Positions 38,462 to 47,459 of a stretch of DNA of 64,000 bases are shown here, piece after piece (within the stretch, counting starts at the first letter, position 1; each line of letters begins with the position of its first letter). The notes under the pieces are model-generated. The model made no database searches and was not told the origin of the DNA. It saw nothing but the letters and a program-made list of their open reading frames with translations. A program made the position numbers and the translations under genes. This DNA is from Stenotrophomonas maltophilia D457 (GTDB lineage: Bacteria > Pseudomonadota > Gammaproteobacteria > Xanthomonadales > Xanthomonadaceae): the NCBI RefSeq assembly GCF_000284595.1, contig NC_017671.1:4311001-4375000 (forward strand), given 5' to 3'.

Positions 38462-40639
38462 ATGTCCGCCCGACAATCCCGCCTCAGCCGCCTGTGGGCC
38501 CACGAGAAGGCCAGTTACGGCCTGCGGGTGTTCATCGCCCTGACCGCGGCGCTGGCGGTGTGCTGGCAGCTGGATGCGCTGACCGCCTTGCCCGGCGTGT
38601 TCCTCGGCATCATCGCCAGTGCCATCGCCGAAACCGATGACAACTGGTGGGGCCGGACCAAGGCGGTGGCGCTGTCGCTGTTGTGCTTCTGCATTGCCGC
38701 AGCATCGGTCATCTGGCTGTTCCCGTGGCCGTGGATCTTCATCGGCGCGCTGGCGCTGTCCACCTTCGGCCTGACCCTGCTCGGCGCGCTCGGCGAGCGC
38801 TATGCGTCCATTGCCCAGGCCACGGTGACGCTGGCGATCTACACCATGATCGGCCTGGAACAGCACGGTGCCAGCGACCTGCACAGTGCGCTGGAAGCGG
38901 TCAGCCACCTGCTGGCCGGTGCGGTCTGGTACGGCCTGCTGTCGATCCTGTGGACCGCGCTGTTCGCCAACCGGCCGGTCCGCGAGCGGGTGGCGCGACT
39001 GTACGTTGAGCTGGGCCGCTACCTGCAGCTGAAGGCCGCGCTGTTCGAGCCGGTGCGCGAAGCCGACCTGCAACGTCGCCAGCTCGACCTGGCCGAACAG
39101 AACCGCCGCGTGGTCGGCGCGCTGAACGAGGCCAAGACCGCGATCCTGGCCCGCTTCGGCCGCTCCGGCCGACCCGGCGTGAACTCCGGCCTTTACCTGC
39201 GCCTGTACTACATGGCGCAGGATTTCCACGAGCGCGCCAGTTCCTCGCATTACCCGTACGGCGCGCTGGTGGACGCGTTCTTCCACAGCGACGTGCTGTA
39301 CCGCTGCCAGCGCCTGCTTGACCTGCAGGGACAGGCCTGTGCCCGCCTGGGCGAGGCAATCCGGCTGCGCCGTCCGTTCGTGTACGGCGAAGGCAACCAG
39401 CAGGCCGGGCGCGACCTGGCCGATGCGCTGGCCTACCTGCGCGACCAGCAGCGGCCGCAATGGCAGCGCCTGCTGGGCTCGCTGGACCTGCTGGTGCACA
39501 ACCTGCGCAGCATCGAACGGCGCCTGCTGGATGCCGAGCGCTCCGAAGCCAGCCTGGACAACGTCGATACCCGCCTGCGCGACAGCAACCCACACACCCT
39601 GCGCGAGATGGGCGTGCGCATCCGCCAGCAGCTTACGCCCGGCTCGGTGCTGTTCCGGCATGGGCTGCGCATGGCGCTGGCGCTGATTGCCGGCTTTGCA
39701 GCGATCCGCCTGTTCAATGCGCAGAACGGTTCGTGGGTACTGCTGACCATCGTGTTCGTGTGCCGGCCCAACTTCGGCGCCACCCGCCAACGCCTGGCCC
39801 AGCGCATCGTCGGCACCCTGGCCGGACTGGTGCTGACCTGGGCGCTGCTGCAGCTGTTCCCGCAGCTGCACGTGCAGCTGCTGATCGCCTTGCTCTCTGC
39901 ACTTCTGTTCTTCTTCACCCGCACCGACCGCTACCTGGTGGCGTCGGCGGCGATCACGGTGATGGCACTGACCTGCTTCAACCTGATCGGCGACGGCTTC
40001 GTGCTGATCGTGCCGCGCATGGTCGATACGGTGCTGGGTTGCGCGATCGCAGCGGCGGCCGCGTTCCTGGTCCTGCCCGACTGGCAGGGCCGGCAGCTGC
40101 ATCTCGTCCTGGCACGCGTGCTGGACACTGCGGCTCGCTACCTGGATTCGGTGCTGGGCCAGTACCGCAGCGGCATGCGCGACGACCTGGCCTACCGCAT
40201 CGCGCGGCGCGACATGCACAATGCCGATGCCGCGCTGTCCACCGCACTGTCGAACATGCTGCGTGAGCCCGGCCATGTGCGCCGCAATCTGGATGCCGGC
40301 TTCCGCTTCCTGGCGCTGTCCAACACACTGCTGGGACACCTGTCGGCGCTGGGCGCGCATCGCGACCAGGTGGACAGCTATGCGGGCGACCCGCTGGCAT
40401 TGGCGGCCGGCGAGCGCGTGCGCAAGGCACTGCAGCAACTGGCCTCGGCGCTGACCGCACGGCAACCGGTCGCCGACGATGACAACGACGCCGACCGCGC
40501 GGTGGCCGCCGAGCTGGAGCAGATCGACGAGGCGATGCCGCCGAAACTGCAGCTGATCCGCACGCAGATGGCGCTGGTACTGCGGATGCTGCCGAAGGTG
40601 CGGGCAGCGGCCAATGAAGCGGTGACCAGCCTGACCTGA
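38462..40639 (+). CDS. yccS: YccS-family inner-membrane protein
   Basis: A 725-residue membrane protein of the YccS/YhfK group (FUSC superfamily). Two blocks of about five to six transmembrane helices (about 25-160 and 405-520) are each followed by a cytoplasmic domain. Segments such as VFLGIIASAIAETDDNWWGR, PNFGATRQRLAQRIVGTLAG and the C-terminal RNLDAGFRFLALSNTLLGHL are family-like. FUSC proteins have been linked to aromatic-acid efflux, but the function of YccS itself is unknown. ATG 38462-38464 gives MSARQSRLSRLW. Confidence 0.88.
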   Translation: MSARQSRLSRLWAHEKASYGLRVFIALTAALAVCWQLDALTALPGVFLGIIASAIAETDDNWWGRTKAVALSLLCFCIAAASVIWLFPWPWIFIGALALSTFGLTLLGALGERYASIAQATVTLAIYTMIGLEQHGASDLHSALEAVSHLLAGAVWYGLLSILWTALFANRPVRERVARLYVELGRYLQLKAALFEPVREADLQRRQLDLAEQNRRVVGALNEAKTAILARFGRSGRPGVNSGLYLRLYYMAQDFHERASSSHYPYGALVDAFFHSDVLYRCQRLLDLQGQACARLGEAIRLRRPFVYGEGNQQAGRDLADALAYLRDQQRPQWQRLLGSLDLLVHNLRSIERRLLDAERSEASLDNVDTRLRDSNPHTLREMGVRIRQQLTPGSVLFRHGLRMALALIAGFAAIRLFNAQNGSWVLLTIVFVCRPNFGATRQRLAQRIVGTLAGLVLTWALLQLFPQLHVQLLIALLSALLFFFTRTDRYLVASAAITVMALTCFNLIGDGFVLIVPRMVDTVLGCAIAAAAAFLVLPDWQGRQLHLVLARVLDTAARYLDSVLGQYRSGMRDDLAYRIARRDMHNADAALSTALSNMLREPGHVRRNLDAGFRFLALSNTLLGHLSALGAHRDQVDSYAGDPLALAAGERVRKALQQLASALTARQPVADDDNDADRAVAAELEQIDEAMPPKLQLIRTQMALVLRMLPKVRAAANEAVTSLT

Positions 40640-40781
40640 CTCCTCATCGCTGATCGGAGAGCCCACCCACGCGTGGCATGGGTCAATTGCGCCGTGTGCA
40701 ACGGCGCGTTGCGCCTGGCGCTGCGGTTCGATCACGCGGCCGCGCGGATACTGGGCAATCCCCCCGCTCCGGACTATCGCC

Positions 40782-41576
40782 ATGAAAATCGAGCTCAGTG
40801 GCCGCACCGCGCTGGTCACCGCCTCCACCGCCGGCATCGGCCGGGCCATCGCCCAAGGACTGGCCAGCGCTGGTGCGCGTGTCATTCTCAATGGCCGCAG
40901 CACCGACAGCGTCGAGCGCGCCCGCCGGCACCTGCTCGCCACCGTGCCGGGAGCCGACGTGCTCGGCGTCGCCGCCGATCTCTCTGATGCAGCCGGTGTC
41001 GAAACACTGTTGGCCGGCCTGCCCAAGGTCGACATCCTGGTCAACAACGCCGGCATCTTCGGCCCACAGGACTTCTTCGAGACCGATGACGCGACCTGGG
41101 AGCGCTACTGGCAGACCAACGTGATGTCCGGCGTGCGCCTGTCGCGTGCGCTGCTACCGGCAATGGTCGATGCCGGCTGGGGCCGCGTGCTGTTCATTTC
41201 CTCCGAATCAGCGCGCAACATTCCCGCCGACATGATCCATTACGGGGTCAGCAAGACCGCGCAGCTGTCGTTGTCGCGCGGCCTGGCCAAGCGCGTGGCC
41301 GGCAGTGGCGTCACCGTCAACGCGGTGCTGCCCGGCCCGACCCTCTCCGATGGTTTTGCGGCGATGTTCGAGGATGAACGCCAGCGCAGCGGCAAGCCGC
41401 TGGAGCAGATCGGCCGTGAGTTCGTGATGGCGCACCGGCCGTCCTCGGTGATCCAGCGCACCGCCACGGTCGAGGAAGTGGCCAACATGGTGGTGTACCT
41501 GGCCTCGCCGCAGGCCTCGGCAACCTCGGGTGCGGCGCTGCGCGTGGATGGCGGCGTGGTCGACGATATCGTCTGA
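40782..41576 (+). CDS. short-chain dehydrogenase/reductase
   Basis: A 264-residue classical SDR. The nucleotide-binding TASTAGIGRAIAQGLA, NNAGIFGPQDF, catalytic Ser in VLFISSESA, and the Tyr-Lys pair in YGVSKTAQ are present, with SGAALRVDGGVVDDIV at the C-terminus. NGRST after the second strand suggests an NADP preference by the Arg. The substrate is not deducible; relatives include 3-oxoacyl-ACP reductase-like enzymes. It is probably transcribed alone. Confidence 0.92.
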   Translation: MKIELSGRTALVTASTAGIGRAIAQGLASAGARVILNGRSTDSVERARRHLLATVPGADVLGVAADLSDAAGVETLLAGLPKVDILVNNAGIFGPQDFFETDDATWERYWQTNVMSGVRLSRALLPAMVDAGWGRVLFISSESARNIPADMIHYGVSKTAQLSLSRGLAKRVAGSGVTVNAVLPGPTLSDGFAAMFEDERQRSGKPLEQIGREFVMAHRPSSVIQRTATVEEVANMVVYLASPQASATSGAALRVDGGVVDDIV

Positions 41577-41590
41577 GAGTGCTGGCAGGT

Positions 41591-41611
41591 GTGCGGACCA
41601 ACGGTCCGCAC
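41591..41611. repeat. short palindrome of the GTGCGGACC type
   Basis: GTGCGGACC-AAC-GGTCCGCAC, followed by CCAC. This is a SMAG-like palindrome with a GTGG end instead of GTAG, between the SDR and MFS genes. Confidence 0.7.
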
Positions 41612-41674
41612 CCACAGGTCCGCATCCACAGCGGAGGGGAAGGAATGCTAGGCTGCGCCGGTCAAGGAGGTTCC

Positions 41675-43564
41675 ATGTCCGGTCACAACCAGTTCGCCCT
41701 GCTGCGCCAGCGCCGTTTCCTGCCGTTCTTCGTGGTCCAGGCGCTCGGTGCGTTCAACGACAACGTGTACCGGCAGGCGATCATCAGCATGTTGCTGTTC
41801 ATGGCTGTGCCGGAGGAAGAACTGGGGTTGTACGCCACCCTGGCACCGGCCATCTTCATCCTGCCATATTTCCTGTTCTCGGCGCTGGCCGGGCAGATCG
41901 CCGACAAACTGGAAAAATCGCGACTGATCGTGATCACCACCACCATGGAGATCGTGATCATGTCGCTGGCGGCCACCGGCTTCCTCACCCAGAGCCTGCC
42001 GGTGCTGCTGGTCGCGCTGTTCTGCACCGGCATGCAGTCCACCCTGTTCGGCCCGGTGAAGTACTCAGTGCTGCCGTCGGTGCTCAGGCCAGAAGAGCTG
42101 ACCGGCGGCAACGGCCTGGTCGAGATGGGCACCTCGATGTCGATCCTCTCCGGCATGATCGTCGGCGGCCTGGTGTTCACCGTGGCTGGCAGTCACGGCA
42201 CGGTGGTGGCCGCGTGCGCGATCATCGCCCTGGCGATCTGCGGCAACATCGCCGCCCGCCTGATTCCCAAGGTCGATGCCGGCGACCCGAATCTGAAGAT
42301 CAACTGGAACCCGTTGCCGGAATCGCTGGCGGTGCTGCGCATGGCGCGCCAGCAGAAAGCCGTACGCAACTCGATCCTGGGCGTGTCCTGGTTCTGGTTC
42401 GTCGGCACCGTGCTGACCTCGCAGTTGCCGGCCTATGCGGTGACCAACCTGGGCGGCCAGCCGACCCTGTACATCTTCGCGCTGGCCCTGTTCTCGGTGG
42501 GCACCGGCGTCGGCTCGCTGCTGTGCGAGAAGCTGTCAGCACGTACGGTGGAAATCGGCCTGGTACCGCTGGGCGCGTTCGGCATGACCGCGTTCCTGCT
42601 CGACCTGTACTTCGCCCGCAGCGGCGAAGCGACAGTGCACGGGCTGACCATCGGGCCGTTCCTGCAGCAGCCCGGCAGCATCCGCATCGTCATCGACCTG
42701 ATCGGCATCGGCCTGTTCACCGGCATCTTCGTGGTGCCGCTGTTCGCACTGATCCAGAGCCGCACGCCGAAGGCGCAGATGTCGCGCGTGTTCGCCGCAC
42801 TGAACATCCAGAACTCGGGCTTCATCGTCGCTGCGGCGCTGCTGTCGCTGGCCGCCCACAAGCTGCTGCACTGGACCATTCCGCAGCAGTTCCTGGCGCT
42901 GGCCATCGCCAACGCGCTGGTGGCGATCTACATCTTCACCATCGTCCCCGAATTCCTGATGCGCTTCCTCAGCTGGCTGATGGTGCGCACCCTGTACCGG
43001 CTGCGCCCGCACGGCATCGAAGCCAACGTGCCCGACGAAGGCGCCGCACTGCTGGTCTGCAACCATGTCAGCTACATGGACGCACTGATCCTGTCGGCGA
43101 CGATTCCGCGTCCGGTGCGCTTCGTCATGTACTACAGGATCTTCAACATCCCGGTGATGCGCTGGATCTTCCGTACCGCCAAGGCGATCCCGATTGCCGG
43201 GGCGCGCGAAGACCCGGCGCTGATGCAGCGTGCGTTCGATGAGATCGACGCGGCGCTGGCCGAAGGCGAACTGGTCTGCATCTTCCCCGAGGGCGCGCTG
43301 ACCCGCGACGGGCAGATGGCGCCGTTCAAGTCCGGCGTCGAGAAGATCCTCGAGCGGCGGCCGGTGCCGGTGGTGCCGATGGCGCTGCGCGGCATGTGGT
43401 CGAGCATGTGGAGCCGCCGCGACAGCCGCCTTGGCCGCATGCGGGTGCCGCGTCGTTTCCGCGCCACGGTCGAGGTGGTGGCGGCACCGGCCGTGGATGG
43501 CCGCACCACCAGCGCCCCGGTGCTGGAGGCCCAGGTGCGGGCCCTGCGTGGTGATCACGCCTGA
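41675..43564 (+). CDS. MFS transporter fused to 1-acylglycerol-3-phosphate acyltransferase
   Basis: A 629-residue fusion. Residues about 1-420 are an MFS transporter with 12 helices similar to the lysophospholipid flippase LplT (FFVVQALGAFNDNVYRQA, FGPVKYSVLPSVL). Residues about 440-629 are a PlsC-type acyltransferase with the H-x4-D motif NHVSYMD and FPEGALTRDG. The pairing suggests flipping of lysophospholipid followed by re-acylation at the inner membrane, as done by LplT and Aas in E. coli. Here the acyl-ligase domain of Aas is missing, so the acyl donor would be acyl-ACP or acyl-CoA. Start ATG 41675 has AAGGAGG eight bases upstream. Confidence 0.92.
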   Translation: MSGHNQFALLRQRRFLPFFVVQALGAFNDNVYRQAIISMLLFMAVPEEELGLYATLAPAIFILPYFLFSALAGQIADKLEKSRLIVITTTMEIVIMSLAATGFLTQSLPVLLVALFCTGMQSTLFGPVKYSVLPSVLRPEELTGGNGLVEMGTSMSILSGMIVGGLVFTVAGSHGTVVAACAIIALAICGNIAARLIPKVDAGDPNLKINWNPLPESLAVLRMARQQKAVRNSILGVSWFWFVGTVLTSQLPAYAVTNLGGQPTLYIFALALFSVGTGVGSLLCEKLSARTVEIGLVPLGAFGMTAFLLDLYFARSGEATVHGLTIGPFLQQPGSIRIVIDLIGIGLFTGIFVVPLFALIQSRTPKAQMSRVFAALNIQNSGFIVAAALLSLAAHKLLHWTIPQQFLALAIANALVAIYIFTIVPEFLMRFLSWLMVRTLYRLRPHGIEANVPDEGAALLVCNHVSYMDALILSATIPRPVRFVMYYRIFNIPVMRWIFRTAKAIPIAGAREDPALMQRAFDEIDAALAEGELVCIFPEGALTRDGQMAPFKSGVEKILERRPVPVVPMALRGMWSSMWSRRDSRLGRMRVPRRFRATVEVVAAPAVDGRTTSAPVLEAQVRALRGDHA

Positions 43565-43785
43565 TCGACCGCACGGACACGGGTAGACCGTCCCAGCGAC
43601 AAGCCCCCATCCTCGCCCTCCGATGCATCGCAGAGGTCCGTCAGATGCGTCAGATCAAGGGCCATACCGGCCAGTATCTGACTGTAACCGCATACATGCA
43701 GCGCGGGTTGAGGTAGATTACGCACCCACAGGGGGGAGGTTCGGCCGTTTCATCATGGCCGGCCACCAAGGAATGGAGTCTTGCT

Positions 43786-44073
43786 TTGAATCAACCGCCA
43801 CCGCTCAGCCGCCCGGTCTACATCCCCAACCATCTGGTCTGGGCGATCCTGACGACGCTGTTCTGCTGCCTGCCGTTGGGCGTGGTGTCGATCGTCTATG
43901 CCTCCCAGGTCGATGGCCGCCGCGCCGCCGGCGACCTGCCGGGGGCCTACAGTGCGTCGCGCAAGGCGGGCTGGTGGGCGGTGGCTTCGGCCGTGGCCCT
44001 GCCGGTCCTGTTGCTGTTGTGGTTCGGGCTGTTCGGCGGCTTGGCCGTACTGGGCGCTCTTTCCGACCAATGA
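43786..44073 (+). CDS. CD225/dispanin family small membrane protein
   Basis: A 95-residue protein with the dispanin pattern: IPNHLVWAILTTLFCCLPLG, then GVVSIVYASQVDGRRAAGDL, then a second helix after SASRKAGWWA. Two membrane helices are predicted. The start is taken as TTG 43786-43788 with GGAATGGAG upstream; no ATG fits this frame. The next gene is a paralogue, so this is a tandem pair. The function of bacterial dispanins is unknown. The 221 bp upstream hold only short hairpins. Confidence 0.85.
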   Translation: MNQPPPLSRPVYIPNHLVWAILTTLFCCLPLGVVSIVYASQVDGRRAAGDLPGAYSASRKAGWWAVASAVALPVLLLLWFGLFGGLAVLGALSDQ

Positions 44074-44107
44074 TTCACCACCATCACCCATCAAGGAGCT
44101 TGAACCC

Positions 44108-44386
44108 ATGAACACCGCCACTCCGCAGGTCCCGAACAATCTGGTCTGGGCCATCCTGAGCACCCTGTTCTGCTGCCTGCCGGCCGGCATCGTGTCGATC
44201 GTCTACGCCGCGCAGGTCAACGGCAAGCTGGCCGCTGGCGACATCGCCGGTGCCCAGGACTCCGCCGCCAAGGCCAAGAAGTGGGCGATCTGGTCGGCCA
44301 TCGCCGCCGTCGTGGTCGGCGTGCTGTACGGCATCCTGATCGTCGCTGTCGGCGGCATGGGTGCAATGAACAACAGCGGCTACTGA
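44108..44386 (+). CDS. CD225/dispanin family small membrane protein, second copy
   Basis: A 92-residue paralogue of the preceding gene: VPNNLVWAILSTLFCCLPAG, IVSIVYAAQVNGKLAAGD, then GAQDSAAKAKKWAIWSA and a second helix. ATG 44108 has AAGGAG upstream and lies 34 bp after the first copy. It is followed by a 13-bp perfect palindrome at 44396-44423. Confidence 0.9.
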   Translation: MNTATPQVPNNLVWAILSTLFCCLPAGIVSIVYAAQVNGKLAAGDIAGAQDSAAKAKKWAIWSAIAAVVVGVLYGILIVAVGGMGAMNNSGY

Positions 44387-44395
44387 TCCGCGTGG

Positions 44396-44423
44396 ACGGA
44401 TCCGGCGCCCGCGCCGGATCCGT
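44396..44423. repeat. 13-bp perfect palindrome after the dispanin pair
   Basis: ACGGATCCGGCGC/GCGCCGGATCCGT with a two-base centre and no T-tract. It lies between the second dispanin gene and the DUF2752 gene and may form a 3' stabilising hairpin or weak terminator. Confidence 0.75.
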
Positions 44424-44430
44424 TGCTGCA

Positions 44431-44856
44431 ATGTCCGCACTTCCCGCCCGCTCCCGATTCGCCCGCTGGGCACCGCTGCTGGCCGCCACCGGCCTGGCCG
44501 CCGGTGCCGCGGTGGTGCTGCGCAACGTCAATCCGTATGTCGCCGGCAATCCTTTGCCAAGCTGCCCGCTGTACGCGCTGACCGGCCTGTACTGCCCGGG
44601 CTGTGGCAGCACCCGCTGCCTGTATTCACTGGTCCATTTCGACCTGCCCGGCGCGATGGCGATGAACCCGCTGCTGGTCATCAGCCTGCCGTTCCTGCTG
44701 CTGATGCTGCTGAACGTCGCCGGCATCCGGCCGCGCGTGCTCGACCCGCTGATGCGGGTACTGGCCAATCCCACGTTCTGGCTCTGGGTGCTGCCCGGGT
44801 ATGCGCTGCTGCGCAACCTGCCGTGGGCACCGTTCACCGCACTGGCACCGATCTAG
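44431..44856 (+). CDS. DUF2752 family membrane protein
   Basis: A 141-residue membrane protein with the DUF2752 signature: CPLYALTGLYCPGCGSTRCL, then LVHFDLPGAMAMNPLLVISL, and three predicted helices. The function is unknown. Start ATG 44431 (MSALPARSRFARW). Linkage to CD225/dispanin genes is a recurring arrangement known for DUF2752. The gene ends 10 bp before the composite palindromic element region begins. Confidence 0.88.
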   Translation: MSALPARSRFARWAPLLAATGLAAGAAVVLRNVNPYVAGNPLPSCPLYALTGLYCPGCGSTRCLYSLVHFDLPGAMAMNPLLVISLPFLLLMLLNVAGIRPRVLDPLMRVLANPTFWLWVLPGYALLRNLPWAPFTALAPI

Positions 44857-44865
44857 GTTTTCCAG

Positions 44866-45371
44866 CCAACGGCGCGGCCCCTCGCGGTGGGCGACGTTTG
44901 AAGGCAAAAGCCCTGGGGTTGGCCGGACGGGATGGGTTTGCGGGGGACGCCGTGAATCCGTCCATGGAGTCTTGGCCGCGGCATCCATGCGGCTCACGCC
45001 CCTGCGCAGCCCACCCGCCCGGCCACGGACAGTTTCCGTGTGCGTCCACCACGGAAAAGAAAGAGAAGATCAAAAGCGGAAGCGGATCGCTTCGCTCTGT
45101 ATCCACGCATGGCGTGGATCGACCGTGTCGACCAAGGTCGACACCCACCGGCAGTCGCGGTTGACCCACCGTCACCGGGAAACTGTCGGGGGTGGGGCGG
45201 TGTGGGGCAGCAGGACCGTTGGCGCCATGGATGGCGCCATCGAGCCCCCAGGGACGGGTTTACGGCGTGTCCTGCAGCCCCACACCGCCCCGCCCAACCC
45301 TCAGCAATCCAGAGCCGCTTTGGCTCTGGCATTGGCTTTGGCCTCTGCAGGTGCAGGGCTGCAAGCCCTGC
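44866..45371. repeat. composite inverted palindromic element, copy B
   Basis: It has the same architecture as 28601-29070. Unit B1 is 44921-45024 (104 bp, arms imperfect with several T-G and mismatched positions). Unit B2, inverted, is 45194-45291 (23-base arms, one mismatch). Inner edges carry GGACAGTTTCC and GGAAACTGTC. Between them are TTTCCGTG/CACGGAAA, ATCCACGC/GCGTGGAT (45102-45119) and a TGTCGACC/GGTCGACA palindrome (45127-45144). The same GCAGGGCT/AGCCCTGC hairpin (45353-45371) closes the element 7 bp from the ampE stop. No gene is supported in this stretch. Confidence 0.85.
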
Positions 45372-45378
45372 AAAGCAA

Positions 45379-46266
45379 CTACGTCACCCAGCCTGCAATC
45401 ACCAGCAGGGCGAGGACCGCCAGCCACAGCAGCAGCATCCGCCACACCAGGCTCATCGCATCACGCAGGTCCGGCAACCGCTGCCACACCGGCAGCAACC
45501 CTGCCTCGGTGTAATCGTGCGCATCCTCACGCAGCTCGGCGTTGACGCTGGCCCGCGCCACCGCGCCAAGGAACCCGATGTTGCCGGCCAGGCGTTCGCC
45601 ATGGGCCTGGCGCCAGGCCTTCCACGCCGTATCGAAATTGCCCACCAGCGCCATCGAGAATGCCATCAGCTGCGCCACCGGCCACTCGATCCAACCCAGC
45701 AGGCGCTGCGCCAGCGCCAGCGGCTCCACCGGCACGCGTGCGCGCATCGGGCTCTCCGCCATCAGCGCCAGCAGCCGGTAACCGAGCGCGCCAGCCGGGC
45801 CCAGCAACAGGAACCAGAACAGCACCGCGAACCAGCGCCGCAGTGCGTTGAGCACCGTCGCCTCGACCAGTGACGGAATGTCCTCGCGCAGGCTGCCGCC
45901 GGCCGACTGCAGGTTGCGCACTGCAGCCTGCCGCGTCGCCGCATCATCGGCATCGATAATGGCCTCGATATCGCGGTCCAGGTCACGCGGGCCCCAGCAC
46001 CAGGCCAGCACCGCCACGCCCAGCAGCAGCGACGGCAGGCCGAACAGCACCCCGCGCAACAGCCACGCCAGCAGCACCATCAGCAACAGCGGCGGCAGCA
46101 GTGCCAAGGCAACGCCGGCCGGTCCCTGCCAGGCCTTGCCACCACGCGCATCCAGCCAGCCCAGCCAACGCCGGAAACCGTCGAAACGGCGCAGCGAGGC
46201 AGCAGCGGCCGGAGCAACATGGCCCAGGGCCAGTGCCACCAGCACGGCGGCCAGAGTGGTGAACAT
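45379..46266 (-). CDS. ampE: AmpE-family inner-membrane protein
   Basis: A 295-residue membrane protein with helices near residues 1-25, 50-88, 145-170 and 270-294. Segments CWGPRDLDRDIEAIIDADD, FAVLFWFLLLGPAGALGYRLL and EWPVAQLMAFSMALVGNF match AmpE, a proposed sensor linked to beta-lactamase regulation with AmpD in enterobacteria. No ampD is adjacent here. The stop codon lies 7 bp from the GCAGGGCT hairpin of the composite repeat. Confidence 0.88.
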   Translation of the reverse strand: MFTTLAAVLVALALGHVAPAAAASLRRFDGFRRWLGWLDARGGKAWQGPAGVALALLPPLLLMVLLAWLLRGVLFGLPSLLLGVAVLAWCWGPRDLDRDIEAIIDADDAATRQAAVRNLQSAGGSLREDIPSLVEATVLNALRRWFAVLFWFLLLGPAGALGYRLLALMAESPMRARVPVEPLALAQRLLGWIEWPVAQLMAFSMALVGNFDTAWKAWRQAHGERLAGNIGFLGAVARASVNAELREDAHDYTEAGLLPVWQRLPDLRDAMSLVWRMLLLWLAVLALLVIAGWVT

Positions 46267-46400
46267 GGCAGGTCTCCCTACGAAACAGAACGCTCGGCGC
46301 CGCTACCTTACCTGTCGCAGCGGCGCCCTCCGCGATGACCCGCACTGTAACCCGGGCCGTGTTCAGGTGGCGGCAATGCAATCGCCCCAGCCGGCCCGGC

Positions 46401-47306
46401 TCAGCCCTTCTGCTGCCGGTACCAATGCTCGATCAGGCCGCGCGAAATCGAGATCGGCGGCGACAGGCGGATACCCTGGCCATCGTCCTCCACGTCGCGC
46501 GCCAGTGCCGCGCCGACCTCGTCGGCACTGAACCAGCGCGCGTCTTCCAGCTCACCGTCCACGGTCGGCAGGTCATCCTGCGCCTGTGCGCGGAAGCCAA
46601 CCATTAGCGCACCCGGGAATGGCCAGGGCTGCGAACCGAGGTACTGGCAGGCCGTCACCCGCACCTTGCTCTCTTCATGGACTTCGCGCACCACGGTCTG
46701 CTCGAAGGTCTCGCCGGGTTCGACGAAGCCGGCCAGCACCGAGTAGCGACGCGGGGCCCAGTTCGACTGCCGGCCCAGCAGCAGCCGCCCCTGGTTTTCC
46801 ACGGCGACGATCACCGCCGGGTCGACACGCGGGTAGTGTTCGGTGGAACACTGTCCGCAGCGGCCGACGAAGCCACCACGGGCAAACGCCACGGCGCCGC
46901 CGCACACGCCGCAGAAGCGGGTGCGCGAGTGCCAGTACGACATGCCGCGGGCATAGCTGAAGGCGGTCGCATCGGCCATCGACCACAGCAGCGCGGCCTG
47001 GCGCAGATCAAGCCGGCGTGGTGCGCTGATGGTGACGTTGGTGGCTTCAACCGAGAACCACGCCTGCTCTCCGCGCAGGCCGAGGAAGATCGCGGCACCC
47101 GGGCCGCCGCCGATGTCGGCGCCGGTCAGCGCCAGTGGCTGATCGTCATCGCCGGTGAAGGCGCTGCCGTCCTGATCGAGCACGAGAATGCGCGCGCCCG
47201 GCCACAGGCGCGCCAGTGCATCGGCATCTTCGCGCAGGGCATCGGCGCGCTCCAGCGGTTCACCCACGAAGGCGAAACCGGAAAGCGGCGAAGGAGTATT
47301 GGGCAT
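46401..47306 (-). CDS. nudC: NAD(+) diphosphatase / NAD-cap RNA hydrolase
   Basis: NudC, 301 residues, hydrolyses NAD(H) and removes NAD caps from RNA. A zinc ribbon with Cys pairs FCGVCGG and RCGQC (about 131-151) precedes the Nudix domain. The Nudix box GFVEPGETFEQTVVREVHEE is complete. The specificity motif SQPWPFPxS is nearly intact: SQPWPFPGA, with Ala in place of the last Ser. The ATG 47304-47306 begins MPNTPSPLSGFAFVGE. Confidence 0.94.
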   Translation of the reverse strand: MPNTPSPLSGFAFVGEPLERADALREDADALARLWPGARILVLDQDGSAFTGDDDQPLALTGADIGGGPGAAIFLGLRGEQAWFSVEATNVTISAPRRLDLRQAALLWSMADATAFSYARGMSYWHSRTRFCGVCGGAVAFARGGFVGRCGQCSTEHYPRVDPAVIVAVENQGRLLLGRQSNWAPRRYSVLAGFVEPGETFEQTVVREVHEESKVRVTACQYLGSQPWPFPGALMVGFRAQAQDDLPTVDGELEDARWFSADEVGAALARDVEDDGQGIRLSPPISISRGLIEHWYRQQKG

Positions 47307-47386
47307 CCTGCAAGCGTGCCGCCAATCGATGCGGGTGGCAAGGTCGGCGCTGTGCGCAATCTGCCGTTGTGGATGCAGGAAGGATC

Positions 47387-47441
47387 ATCCACGCATGGCG
47401 TGGATCTACCCGCTCTGGCAGGTGCCAACCCTGGTTGGCAC
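47387..47441. repeat. SMAG-type repeat plus a second palindrome
   Basis: ATCCACGCATGGCGTGGAT followed by CTAC (47387-47409, minus orientation, GTAG end), then GTGCCAACC/GGTTGGCAC (47422-47441). Both lie between nudC and erpA. Confidence 0.8.
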
Positions 47442-47459
47442 ATTCCGGCCACAGGCCTC

